Positions 8,222-16,616 are shown, counted from the stretch's first letter. The stretch: 35,807 nucleotides of DNA from Pseudomonadota bacterium (GCA_020161365.1 JAIUNU010000021.1:1-35807), one strand, 5' to 3'. Numbers and translations: made by a program. The notes: generated from the letters alone by a model not told the origin.

Positions 8222-8554
8222 ATGACCGCTCCCGCCATTTCCTGTCACGCGCCCTCCGATGTCGCCGATCTGCGCGCCTGCGCCAGCGACGCGGCGCGCC
8301 TGCTGAAACTGCTGGCCAACGAGCAGCGCCTGCTGCTGCTGTGCCGGCTGGCGGATGGCGAGGCGTCCGTGGGCGAGCTCTCCGAGCATGCGGGCTTGGC
8401 CCAGTCAGCGACTTCGCAGCACCTGGCCAAGATGCGCGCTGAGGGGCTGGTGGCGACCCGCCGGGAAGCCCAGACAATCTACTACAGCCTCAGCGACCCG
8501 AACGCCGCGCGCGTGCTGGGCACGCTATCGGATATCTACCGTACCGCAGGCTGA
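8222..8554 (+). CDS. ArsR-family regulator of the BigR/SqrR/YgaV type
   Basis: A 110-residue winged-helix repressor. LLKLLANEQRLLLLCRLADGE, a central HTH (ELSEHAGLAQSATSQHLAKMRAEGL) and the wing (ATRREAQTIYYSL) match the persulfide-sensing ArsR branch. The first sensor cysteine is conserved at Cys41, the same number as in SqrR. The second, normally in a C-terminal YCP motif, is absent: the protein ends DIYRTAG. Extra cysteines lie at 8 and 20. I chose the ATG at 8222; a TTG 9 bases earlier is possible, and neither has a clear ribosome site. It is the last gene of the rhodanese-RND operon. It is the likely reader of the ATwC-N8-GwAT sites at 129, 3504 and 9359, and because the 3504 site overlaps its own operon promoter it would be autoregulated. 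Confidence 0.88.
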   Translation: MTAPAISCHAPSDVADLRACASDAARLLKLLANEQRLLLLCRLADGEASVGELSEHAGLAQSATSQHLAKMRAEGLVATRREAQTIYYSLSDPNAARVLGTLSDIYRTAG

Positions 8555-8557
8555 GGC

Positions 8558-9334
8558 CTAGAGCCCGCCCGTCGCGCGCCAGGCGACATAGGCCGCCACG
8601 ATCAAAACCAACGCGGCGAACAGTCGGCGCGCCAGTAATGCGCGGTCCGCCAACAGGGTCGCGCCCTTGACGCCTGCGACCCCACCAAGCGCGCCGCCCA
8701 GCACGAACACGCCGGCGATCTTCCAGTCGACCCAGCCCGACAGCGCGTAGTTAAAGGACGTCGCCGCCCCAAACAGCGCGACCGAAACCAGCGACGAAGC
8801 GGCCGCATTGGCCAAGGTCATGCCCGTGGCCGCCATCAGACCTGGCACGATCAGAAAGCCCCCGCCGACGCCAAAAAAGCCCGCCGCCGCGCCGGTCATC
8901 ACCCCGAGCGGCGCCAGGCGCCGAACCAGCGGCCACGTGATGTGAACGTCGGGATCGCCTTCCGAGCGCGGCCTGCGCATCATCGAGACAGCGATCGCCG
9001 CCATGGCCAAGGCGAAGAACAGCAGCAGCCTTTGCCCGTCGATCAGCTTGGCGACGCTGGAGCCCAGGAAAGATCCAAGCAGCCCTGCGGTCGCAAAAAC
9101 GCTGGCGCAGGGCCATTTGACCCGCCCACCGCGCCAGTGACCGGCCAGGTTCGCCACAGCGTTGACCGCGACGGCGGCGGCCGAGGTGCCGATCGCCACA
9201 TGCGGGTCGCGCACACCGATCACGTAGAGCAAGAGCGGCGTCGCCAACACTGAGCCGCCGCCGCCGAACAAGCCCAGCAAAGCCCCGACCAGTGCGCCGC
9301 TGGCCAGGGTGGTCGCGACTGCGATCATGTTCAT
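8558..9334 (-). CDS. TSUP family exporter (TauE/SafE-like, probable sulfite/thiosulfate transport)
   Basis: A 258-residue membrane protein with about eight hydrophobic helices in two related halves. The first repeat starts LASGALVGALLGLFGGGGSVLATPLLLYVIG; the second has TGAAAGFFGVGGGFLIVPGLM. These glycine-rich GxFGxGGGxL motifs are the TSUP signature. A longer frame opens at 9388 but would run through the operator and promoter. I use the ATG at 9334, with GAGG upstream; a second ATG is at 9328. It is convergent with the ArsR gene (3-base gap) and divergent from the persulfide dioxygenase. TSUP genes beside persulfide dioxygenases are known in bigR-type operons, where they are thought to export sulfite made by the dioxygenase. 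Direction and substrate are inferred. Confidence 0.85.
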   Translation of the reverse strand: MNMIAVATTLASGALVGALLGLFGGGGSVLATPLLLYVIGVRDPHVAIGTSAAAVAVNAVANLAGHWRGGRVKWPCASVFATAGLLGSFLGSSVAKLIDGQRLLLFFALAMAAIAVSMMRRPRSEGDPDVHITWPLVRRLAPLGVMTGAAAGFFGVGGGFLIVPGLMAATGMTLANAAASSLVSVALFGAATSFNYALSGWVDWKIAGVFVLGGALGGVAGVKGATLLADRALLARRLFAALVLIVAAYVAWRATGGL

Positions 9335-9351
9335 GAGAGCCTCGATCAGGC

Positions 9352-9381
9352 TTGATATATTCGAATATTCGAATATATATA
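9352..9381 (+). promoter_or_regulatory. Divergent promoter with perfect SqrR-like palindromic operator
   Basis: A perfect 24-bp palindrome occupies 9355-9378. Its core at 9359-9374 is ATTCGAATATTCGAAT, an exact match to ATTC-N8-GAAT as known for SqrR. TTGATA (9352-9357) and TATATA (9376-9381), 18 bases apart, could be the -35 and -10 elements for the dioxygenase, which would place the operator across the spacer, a classic repressor position. It also lies between the dioxygenase and the TSUP gene, so it could control both. Confidence 0.72.
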
Positions 9382-9412
9382 AACACACTGGATATCAAGC
9401 TGGAACTCAACC

Positions 9413-10330
9413 ATGGCCTTGCCGGACATCGCGCTAGAGACCGCCCGTGGTCTGGTCGCCGCTCACAACGGCCCGGAGGTCAAGGCCTTCTTCGACGCCG
9501 ACACCTTCACCGTGTCCTATATCGTCAAGGACCCAGGGTCCAACGCCTGCGCGATCATCGACAGCGTCCTCGACTTCGATCCGGCCTCCGGGCGCACCCG
9601 TCGCTCGAGCGCCGACAAGATCATCGACCACGTCCAACGCGAAGGTTTGAAGGTCGAGTGGATCCTGGAGACCCACGCCCATGCCGACCACCTGTCGGCG
9701 GCGCCTTATCTCCAGAGCAAGCTCGGCGGCAAGATCGCCATCGGCGCGCACATCACCGCCGTACAGCGGGTGTTTGGCGCCCTGTTTGGACTTGGCGCAG
9801 ACTTTTCGGCCGACGGCCGCCAGTTCGATCGCCTCTTCCACGACGGCGAACAGTTCCGCATCGGCGGCTTGGACGCGCTCGTGCTCCACACGCCAGGTCA
9901 TACGCCCGCTTGCGTCAGCTACGTGGTCGGCGACGCCGTTTTCGTGGGCGACACCCTGTTCATGCCCGACTATGGCTCGGCGCGGTGCGACTTTCCGGGC
10001 GGCGATGCAGCCACGCTCTTCGCCTCGGTCCGCCGCCTTCTCTCGCTACCGCCCCAGACCCGCATGTTCCTATGCCACGACTACCTGCCAGCAGGACGGA
10101 CGGACTATCGGTGGGAAACCACTATCGCCGAGCAAAGCGCGGACAATATCCACCTTCATGCGGGCGTCAGCCAGGCCGAGTTCGTCGCTCAGCGTCGTGC
10201 TCGGGACGCCACCCTGCCCATGCCACGCCTCCTCCTGCCGTCCGTGCAGGTCAACATCCAGGCCGGCCACCTCCCTGAGCCTGAAGCCAACGGCGTTCGT
10301 TACCTAAAGCTGCCGATCGACGCGGTCTAA
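9413..10330 (+). CDS. Persulfide dioxygenase (MBL-fold, Blh/ETHE1-like)
   Basis: A 305-residue metallo-beta-lactamase-fold protein. The metal motif THAHADH spans 87-93. Further ligands are His163 (TPGHTP) and Asp180 (VGDTLF), matching the mononuclear-iron His/His/Asp set of ETHE1 (His88, His163 and Asp180 here). The stretch GSARCDFPGGDAATLF resembles the substrate-binding segment of that family. It converts glutathione persulfide plus O2 to sulfite and glutathione in the cytoplasm, completing the route SQR to GSSH to sulfite. At over 300 residues it is longer than ETHE1 itself (about 240) and fits the Blh subgroup found beside bigR and TSUP genes. A glyoxalase II role is unlikely given context and motif spacing. 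It is transcribed divergently from the TSUP gene. Confidence 0.9.
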   Translation: MALPDIALETARGLVAAHNGPEVKAFFDADTFTVSYIVKDPGSNACAIIDSVLDFDPASGRTRRSSADKIIDHVQREGLKVEWILETHAHADHLSAAPYLQSKLGGKIAIGAHITAVQRVFGALFGLGADFSADGRQFDRLFHDGEQFRIGGLDALVLHTPGHTPACVSYVVGDAVFVGDTLFMPDYGSARCDFPGGDAATLFASVRRLLSLPPQTRMFLCHDYLPAGRTDYRWETTIAEQSADNIHLHAGVSQAEFVAQRRARDATLPMPRLLLPSVQVNIQAGHLPEPEANGVRYLKLPIDAV

Positions 10331-11479
10331 TCCCCGTGAGGAATGGCGCATGGCTCTTGGCGCAACTTCCAAACCCCAACTTGCGCCGGAAACGCGCGAC
10401 CGGGCGCACAGGATTTAGCGTCCAAATGCAATGCCCCAGAGCGGACCCTCCCAACGTCAGAAAAGAGTCAGGTTAGGGCGCGTCGGTCGTAATGTATTTG
10501 AGTCGATTGCGGTCCCAGACAAATGCCGCTGGTCGCCCCGGTAGTGACGTCGCTGCAATCAGCCGTTGCCACATTTCCCAAACGCCAGCCGAGGTCCGTC
10601 ACCAAGAGATTCAAGGACGCCATTGCCCGCAGTTGCGCGCCAAAGCGCGACAGGCGCATGTACACGTCACGCTCACGCGAATTCACAAGATACTGATATT
10701 TATATATAATTTCTCCAATCCATCAAGGGGGGCTACGGAAAATTTCGTCATAATACTTTGATTTTATTCAATAATTTTCGCGCCAATTGCCCATTGGAGA
10801 ATTGGGCCGACAGAAACCAGACTGAAGGATTTCAACAAGTTAGCTGAATTCGAGTTGCGAGAACACACTCAAAACCGCGCTCACTTCACAAGCGTTGTAC
10901 ACGCTGAGCGTCTGATTACGAACTGGAGTGGAGCGCTTGCTAGTTGAGCTCAACGGCGCTGGATGACCACCGGCTGCCTTCTGCTCTCCAGGTCCCGGCC
11001 TCGGCCGGCACGAAAGCGCCGCACGAAGCCCGTCAAAGTGAAGCCTTGCGACTCTCGCGATACTTGCGTCCGGTACGAACGCTTGGTCACTGGCCATGAA
11101 CTGATCAAGCATGGGAACGATGTCCTCACGACATCGCGGGAGGTGGATTCATATCTGTTCATTTGAAACCACGGCAGCCAAAGCGACCTGCCGTCGCCCA
11201 CCGGCGGGGGCGCTTTGCGCCAAGTTAGATGTGGGCAAGTCCGTCCCGTCCAGTCCGGCTAGAAGCGGGCCGAGGGGGCCGTCAGCCGCGAGATGTCCAT
11301 CTTTGCAGATAGCGCCCGCCGCGAGCAGCAGCCAACCGCTCAGGTCCCATCAAACCAATTCTCGCATCAGTCGATAGCGCCTTTGGTTTAGACCGCGCCA
11401 CCAGCCCTCTCTACCGTCACGATCAAGAAGCGGCTGCGGGGAGCGCCCCGAACGACGGCCGCCGCTCGGAGAGGACTTT
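10331..11479. other. 1.15-kb region without a convincing gene
   Basis: Only short frames with no recognisable domain occur here. A weak hairpin follows the dioxygenase gene (GGCGCAA at 10359-10365 pairing with TTGCGCC at 10381-10387), but it has no T-run. The stretch 10685-10870 is clearly AT-rich against its surroundings. A minus-strand frame near 10840-11112 may hold a DUF2274 remnant, listed separately. The last 100 bases should contain the promoter of the aldarate operon, but I could not pick out a convincing LysR site. Confidence 0.55.
10840..11130 (-). pseudogene. Possible DUF2274 remnant
   Basis: Read leftward from about 11130, an open stretch encodes REDIVPMLDQFMASDQAF. This closely resembles the C-terminal VVPMLDQLMAAIARSF of the intact DUF2274 gene at 23018-23236. 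No DUF2274 N-terminal half precedes it, because a stop codon lies a few codons upstream. The frame then continues into low-complexity sequence unlike the family. I read it as a decayed fragment; chance similarity over about 15 residues cannot be ruled out. Confidence 0.3.
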
Positions 11480-12424
11480 ATGAGCCGCATGTCGCCGAAT
11501 GAAATGGCCCGCCAGCTCGGCGGCGGCCTGCTGTCGTTCCCCGTAACCCATTTCGACGCCGATCACCAATTCCAGGAAGCGCCCTACCGCGAGCACTGCG
11601 GCTGGATGCTGGAGCGTGACCTGGCGGGCCTGTTCGCTGCGGGCGGCACCGGCGAGTTCTTCTCCCTACGCCCGTCCGAGGTGGGGCAGGTGGTGCGCGC
11701 CGCTGTCGCCGAGACGGCCGGCAAGATCCCGGTGATCGCCGGTTGCGGCTATGGCACGGCGATCGCGACCGATCTGGCCGCCGACGCCGAGGCGGCGGGC
11801 GCCGATGGCGTCCTGCTGCTACCGCCCTACCTGACCAATGCGACGCAAGACGGCCTGGCCGGCCACATCGAGGCGGTCTGCAAGGCCACCAAGCTGGGCG
11901 TGATCGTCTACAACCGAGACAACGCGATCCTCAACGAGGACACCCTCGAGAAGCTCTGCGACCGCAATCCCAATCTCGTCGGTTTCAAGGACGGGGTCGG
12001 CGACCTTGAACTGATGATGCGGGTTTACGCCCGCCTCGGCGATCGGCTCACCTATATCGGTGGCCTGCCCACGGCCGAGACCTTCGCCCTGCCCTATCTG
12101 GAGATGGGGGTTACGACCTACTCGTCAGCGATCTTCAACTTCCTGCCCGAATGGGCGCTGGACTTCTACAAGGCGGTTCGCGCCCGCGATCGAGACACCG
12201 TGATGGCCGGCCTGCGCGATTTCGTCCTGCCCTATATCGCGCTGCGCAATCGCGGCCGGGGCTACGCGGTCTCGATCGTCAAGGCGGGCATGAAGGCGGT
12301 TGGACGTGACGCCGGCCCCGTGCGCCTGCCGCTGACCGAGCTGACCGCCGCCGAGTATGGCGAGCTGCAAGGGCTGATCGCCCGCGTGAACCTTGTCGAT
12401 GTTCGCCGTGCCGCTCACGGGTGA
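11480..12424 (+). CDS. kdgD: 5-dehydro-4-deoxyglucarate dehydratase
   Basis: A 314-residue member of the DHDPS/N-acetylneuraminate lyase superfamily. It removes water and CO2 from 5-dehydro-4-deoxy-D-glucarate to give 2,5-dioxopentanoate, in the cytosol. The Schiff-base lysine is Lys170 in GFKDGVGD, the proton-relay tyrosine is Tyr144 (IVYNRDN), and the carboxylate-binding loop is GGTGEF (55-60). The combination of LLSFPVTHFD near the N-terminus and the GFKDGVGD context is typical of KdgD rather than DapA or NanA. The ATG at 11480 has GAGAGG upstream. It overlaps the next gene, 2,5-dioxovalerate dehydrogenase, which uses its product, and that pairing supports the call strongly. Confidence 0.92.
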   Translation: MSRMSPNEMARQLGGGLLSFPVTHFDADHQFQEAPYREHCGWMLERDLAGLFAAGGTGEFFSLRPSEVGQVVRAAVAETAGKIPVIAGCGYGTAIATDLAADAEAAGADGVLLLPPYLTNATQDGLAGHIEAVCKATKLGVIVYNRDNAILNEDTLEKLCDRNPNLVGFKDGVGDLELMMRVYARLGDRLTYIGGLPTAETFALPYLEMGVTTYSSAIFNFLPEWALDFYKAVRARDRDTVMAGLRDFVLPYIALRNRGRGYAVSIVKAGMKAVGRDAGPVRLPLTELTAAEYGELQGLIARVNLVDVRRAAHG

Positions 12425-13982
12425 GCTCCTGATCGCCGGCGCAGCCCGCATGGGCCGCGCCGGCGTCGTCCATGCGTACGACGCATCGACCGGCGACCAG
12501 ATGGAGCCCGCCTTCGGCAAGGCGGACAACACCGACCTGGAAACGGCCTGCGCCGCCGCTCAGGCGGCCTTCCAACCCTATCGCACCCTGCCCTACGCCG
12601 AGCGGGCCGTCTTCCTGGAGACGATCGCCGAGCAGATCGAGGCGATCGGCGACGCCCTGATCGTCCGCGCCATGGCCGAAACAGGGCTACCGCGCGCGCG
12701 ACTTGAAGGCGAACGCACCCGCACCTGCGGACAGCTGCGCCTGTTCGCGCAAGTCGTTCGTGACGGCGGCTTTCTGGAGGCGCGGATTGATCCCGCCCTG
12801 CCCAACCGGGCGCCGCTTGCGCGTCCGGATCTGCGGTTGCGCAACATTCCCCTCGGCCCTGTCGCGGTGTTCGGCGCGTCAAATTTCCCGCTGGCCTTCT
12901 CCGTCGCCGGCGGCGACACCGCCTCGGCTCTGGCCGCCGGATGCCCGGTCATTGTCAAGGCGCACTCCGCCCACCCCGGCGTTTCCGAACTGGTCGGCCG
13001 CGCCGTCCAGGCGGCCGTCACCAAGCGCGGCCTTCCCGGCGGCGTGTTCACGATGCTGCACGGCGATGGTCGCGAGATCGGCCAGGGCCTCGTCGCCGAT
13101 CCCCGGATCAAGGCGGTCGGCTTCACCGGCTCGCGCGCTGGCGGTCTGGCGCTGGTGAGGACCGCTCAGACCCGGCCGGTCCCCATTCCGGTCTATGCCG
13201 AGATGAGCAGCATTAATCCGGTGATCCTTATGCCCGCCGCCCTCGCGTCGCGCGCCCAGCCAATCGCCAACGCCTTTGTCGCGGCCCTCACCCTCGGCGC
13301 GGGCCAGTTCTGCACCAATCCGGGCTTGGTCCTGGCGGTGGATGGACCAGACCTGGACGCCTTCCTCAAAGCCGCCAGCAGCGCAGTTGCGGCCGCGCCG
13401 GCCCAGGTGATGCTGACCGCCGGCATTCGCTTAGCCTATGAGAACGGCGTCAGCCGACTCGGCGAGGCCCGCGGTGTCTCCTGTGTCGGCGTCGGCCCGC
13501 CCGCCGCAGGGGCTGCGTCGCCGGCATTGTTCACCGTATCCGGCCGCGACTTTCTCGCTCATCCCGAGCTGACCGAGGAGGTCTTCGGCGCCGCCAGTCT
13601 GGTGGTCCGCTGCCAGGACATGGGCGAACTGCGGACGATCATCGAGACCCTGGAAGGCCAACTGACGGTGGCCGTCCACGCCGACGAGGCGGACCATCCC
13701 CAGCTTGGCGCGCTCTTGCCGGCCCTCGAGCTGTTGGCAGGTCGCGTGCTGGTCAACGGCTTTGGGACCGGCGTCGAGGTCGCGCACGCCATGGTGCATG
13801 GCGGCCCCTACCCATCCACCAGCGACGGCCGGGCCACTTCGGTGGGCAGCCTGGCCATTGCGCGCTTCCACCGGCCCGTCTGCTACCAGAACCTGCCCGA
13901 CACCCTCCTGCCGAACGAGCTGAAGGCGGCCAACCCGCTGAGTCTGCGCCGTCGGATCGACGGGGCGCTGACGGCGCCATGA
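12399..13982 (+). CDS. 2,5-dioxovalerate (alpha-ketoglutaric semialdehyde) dehydrogenase
   Basis: A 527-residue aldehyde dehydrogenase with the active-site set Asn162 (GASNFPLAFS), Lys187 (VIVKAHSAHPG), Glu268 (YAEMSSINP) and catalytic Cys305 (GAGQFCTNPG). The GASNFPLAFSVAGGDTASALAAGCPVIVK context and AEMSSINPV are typical of the NADP-dependent semialdehyde dehydrogenases that oxidise 2,5-dioxopentanoate to 2-oxoglutarate, the last step of oxidative uronate/aldarate degradation. I chose ATG 12399, followed by LTGELLIAG as expected; a TTG at 12393 is also open. It overlaps kdgD by 26 bases and its stop overlaps a possible start of the LysR gene, so the operon is tight. Confidence 0.92.
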   Translation: MFAVPLTGELLIAGAARMGRAGVVHAYDASTGDQMEPAFGKADNTDLETACAAAQAAFQPYRTLPYAERAVFLETIAEQIEAIGDALIVRAMAETGLPRARLEGERTRTCGQLRLFAQVVRDGGFLEARIDPALPNRAPLARPDLRLRNIPLGPVAVFGASNFPLAFSVAGGDTASALAAGCPVIVKAHSAHPGVSELVGRAVQAAVTKRGLPGGVFTMLHGDGREIGQGLVADPRIKAVGFTGSRAGGLALVRTAQTRPVPIPVYAEMSSINPVILMPAALASRAQPIANAFVAALTLGAGQFCTNPGLVLAVDGPDLDAFLKAASSAVAAAPAQVMLTAGIRLAYENGVSRLGEARGVSCVGVGPPAAGAASPALFTVSGRDFLAHPELTEEVFGAASLVVRCQDMGELRTIIETLEGQLTVAVHADEADHPQLGALLPALELLAGRVLVNGFGTGVEVAHAMVHGGPYPSTSDGRATSVGSLAIARFHRPVCYQNLPDTLLPNELKAANPLSLRRRIDGALTAP

Positions 13983-14080
13983 ACGCCTTCGCGCCCCTGC
14001 CCGGCAAGAAGACGCTGGCGATCGGCGCGAACGAGCGTCTAGCTTCGCGCCTCCAGGGTGTTGTCGACGGGCGCTTTCCG

Positions 14081-14989
14081 ATGTTCGAACTGAGCCAGCT
14101 TCGCTGCTTCGTGGCCACGGCCGAGGAACTGCACTTCGGTCGCGCGGCGCAACGGCTCAACATGACCCAGCCGCCGCTTAGCCGCCAGGTGCAGTTGCTA
14201 GAGCGTATTCTGGGCGTGACGCTGCTGGACCGCACCAGCCGCTCGGTCCGCCTGACGCCGGCGGGCCGCGCCTTCCTGCTGGAGGCGCGCCGGATCCTGC
14301 GCCTCGCTGAGAGCGCGGCCTTGGCCACGCGCCGGATCGCAAGCGGCGACGCGGGCCAGATCGCCATCGGCTTCACCGCCGCTTCGGGCTACAACTTCCT
14401 GCCCCAGCTGGTGATCCTGTCGAAGGCGCGGCTACCCAACGCCGATCTGACCCTGCGGGAGATGGTGACCCGCGAACAGGTCGAGGCCTTGTTGACGGGC
14501 CGGATCGACATCGGTCTCGTCCGCCCTCCGATGGAGCGGGCCGAGTTCGCCACGGCGCGCGTGCTTTCCGAGCCGCTGGTCGCGGCCCTGCCGACGGGCG
14601 ACGCGCGCCTAGCCAAGGCCTCCCTCACCTTGGCCGATTTCGACGACCAGCCGCTGATCATGTATTCGCCCGAGGGCGCGGGCTATTTCTACAACATGCT
14701 GACGACGCTGTTCGACGCCAACGGCGTGACTCCGAACTACGTGCAGCACGTCACCCAGATCCACTCGATGCTGGCCTTGGTCCACGCCGGGCTCGGCGCG
14801 GCGATCGTCCCGGAGGCGGCGATGAGCCTCAATTTCGACGACGTGCAGTTCCGGCCCGTCGAGACGACGCCAGACCGACCCGTCGAGCTCTACATGGCTT
14901 GGCGCAAGGACAACGAGAGCCCGATCCTCCAGACCTTCATCGACCTTTGCCTGGCCGAAGCCTCGCCGGCGGAGCCCACCGCGCGCTGA
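14081..14989 (+). CDS. LysR-family transcriptional regulator of the aldarate operon
   Basis: A 302-residue LysR protein. The N-terminal winged HTH (FELSQLRCFVATAEELHFGRAAQRLNMTQPPLSRQVQLLER) is followed by a two-lobe effector domain with AIGFTAASGYNFLPQL and GLVRPPM motifs. It probably senses an aldarate or uronate intermediate and controls kdgD and its neighbours. The start is uncertain. ATG 14081 places the HTH at the N-terminus as in nearly all LysR proteins, while an in-frame ATG at 13979 overlaps the upstream stop (ATGA) but adds 34 residues with no family match. The gene is in the same direction as its likely targets, unlike the usual divergent LysR arrangement. Confidence 0.85.
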   Translation: MFELSQLRCFVATAEELHFGRAAQRLNMTQPPLSRQVQLLERILGVTLLDRTSRSVRLTPAGRAFLLEARRILRLAESAALATRRIASGDAGQIAIGFTAASGYNFLPQLVILSKARLPNADLTLREMVTREQVEALLTGRIDIGLVRPPMERAEFATARVLSEPLVAALPTGDARLAKASLTLADFDDQPLIMYSPEGAGYFYNMLTTLFDANGVTPNYVQHVTQIHSMLALVHAGLGAAIVPEAAMSLNFDDVQFRPVETTPDRPVELYMAWRKDNESPILQTFIDLCLAEASPAEPTAR

Positions 14990-15050
14990 CGCGCAGGTCT
15001 CTCCCCCGGCGCGCCCGCGCCCAATGACAAAAAGACCCGGGAGAGACATC

Positions 15051-16616
15051 ATGATCCTCGATCGCCGCGCCGTCCTGGCTGGAACCCTGGCGACGGCCAT
15101 CGCTCCAAGAGTCAACGCGAGCGGTCGCGCCGCCCCGATCGCCGACACGGTGGCGGGCCGGGTGCGCGGGCTGGAGGTCGACGGGATCAAGGTCTTCAAG
15201 GGCGTGCGGTATGGCGCTGACACCGCCCCGCGGCGGTTCCAGCCGGCCCAGGCCGCCCAACCGTGGAAGGGCGTCGTCGACGCTCTGGCCTATGGACCAG
15301 CCTGTCCCCAGACCAAGGCCGAGGAGGCCACAAGCGAAGACTGCCTGTTCTTGAACGTCTGGACCCCCGCCCTCGCCGATGGAAAGCGGCGGCCGGTGAT
15401 GGTCTATGTCCATGGCGGCGCCCATGCGAACGGCTCGGGATCGAGCCCGCTCTATGACGGAACCTGGCTGGCGCGCACCCACGACGTGGTTGTGGTGACG
15501 GTGAACCACCGCCTCAACTGTTTCGGCTACGCCTATCTGGCGCGGCTGGGCGATCCCGACCTCGCCGACAGCGGCAATGTCGGCAATCTGGACCTGATCC
15601 TGGCGCTGGAGTGGGTGCGCGACAACATCGCGGCCTTCGGCGGCGATCCCCGCAATGTCATGACGTTCGGCCAGTCCGGCGGCGGGGCCAAGCTGGTGAC
15701 GCTCATGGCTATGCCGCGCGCGGCGGGCCTCTTCCACAAGGTCGCGACCATGAGCGGCCAGCACGTGACCGCGATGGGGCCGATCCACGCCACGATCCGC
15801 GCCAAGGCCTTCATGGCGCAGCTGGGCCTCAAGCCCGACCAGACCGAGCGCCTGAAGAACCTGCCCGCCGGCCAACTGGTCGAGGCGCTGAAGATGCGCG
15901 ATCCGCTCGAGCGTAAGGGGAGCATTGTCTTCTGGTCAGTCGTCGACCACCGCGCGCTCGCGCGGCATCCATTCTATCCGGACGCGCCGCGCGAGAGCGC
16001 CCATATCCCGATGATCATCGGCAACACCCACGACGAGACCAAGGCGTTCCTGGGCGGCGAGCCCCAGAACTTCGCGCTGACCTGGGCGGACCTGCCCGGC
16101 AAGCTCGATAACGAACTGGTGCTAGACCTGTCGCCCGAATACCTGGTGGCCCAGTACCGCAGACTCTATCCCCACTACACGCCGTCGGACTGCTTCTTCG
16201 CCATCACCACAGCGGGACGATCCTGGCCCGGCCACCTGATCCAGGCCGAACGGCGCGCGGGGATCGGGGCACCAGCCTGGATGTACCAGCTGGATTTCGG
16301 CGCCCAGACCGATCCGAAGATGGGCGCCTTCCATGGCTACGACATCCCGCTGGTGTTCGGGACCCTGGACGCGAAGGGGTCGATGACGGGGACCGGAGTC
16401 GCCGCGCAAAAGGTGCGCGACCAGATGAGCGGCGCCTTCGTCAGCTTCGCGCGATCCGGCGATCCCAATGGCGCGGCTATTCCGGCCTGGGAGAAGTACG
16501 ACCTGCCGCGCCGGGCCACGCTGGTGATCAACGAGACCTCAAAGATGGTCGATGACCCGCGCAAGGCGGAACGTGAGCTGTTCGCCGCCGCCCCATTCCG
16601 CAAGGAAGGCACCTAG
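15051..16616 (+). CDS. Secreted type-B carboxylesterase
   Basis: A 521-residue alpha/beta hydrolase of the carboxylesterase/cholinesterase family. A leader with twin arginines (DRRAVLAGTLATAIAP) suggests Tat export. The oxyanion hole is HGG (121-123). The triad is Ser209 in FGQSGGGAKL, Glu329 (NTHDETKAF) and His428 (GAFHGYDIPLVFG). SEDCLFLNVWTP is the family signature. The nucleophile context is GQSGGG instead of the usual GESAGG. ATG 15051 with GGGAGAG is preferred to an ATG at 15024. It follows the LysR gene after 61 bases. In this locus I infer that it removes ester groups from a uronic-acid-containing substrate in the periplasm, though the true substrate is unknown. Confidence 0.85.
   Translation: MILDRRAVLAGTLATAIAPRVNASGRAAPIADTVAGRVRGLEVDGIKVFKGVRYGADTAPRRFQPAQAAQPWKGVVDALAYGPACPQTKAEEATSEDCLFLNVWTPALADGKRRPVMVYVHGGAHANGSGSSPLYDGTWLARTHDVVVVTVNHRLNCFGYAYLARLGDPDLADSGNVGNLDLILALEWVRDNIAAFGGDPRNVMTFGQSGGGAKLVTLMAMPRAAGLFHKVATMSGQHVTAMGPIHATIRAKAFMAQLGLKPDQTERLKNLPAGQLVEALKMRDPLERKGSIVFWSVVDHRALARHPFYPDAPRESAHIPMIIGNTHDETKAFLGGEPQNFALTWADLPGKLDNELVLDLSPEYLVAQYRRLYPHYTPSDCFFAITTAGRSWPGHLIQAERRAGIGAPAWMYQLDFGAQTDPKMGAFHGYDIPLVFGTLDAKGSMTGTGVAAQKVRDQMSGAFVSFARSGDPNGAAIPAWEKYDLPRRATLVINETSKMVDDPRKAERELFAAAPFRKEGT

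Noticed and set aside
10359..10387. Hairpin after the persulfide dioxygenase as a terminator
   Set aside because: The 7-bp stem has a 15-base loop and no T-run, so a terminator call is not justified.
10468..11377. Several frames of 60-90 codons in the 10.3-11.5 kb gap
   Set aside because: No recognisable domain or ribosome site in any of them; only the short VPMLDQ fragment was retained, as a possible pseudogene.
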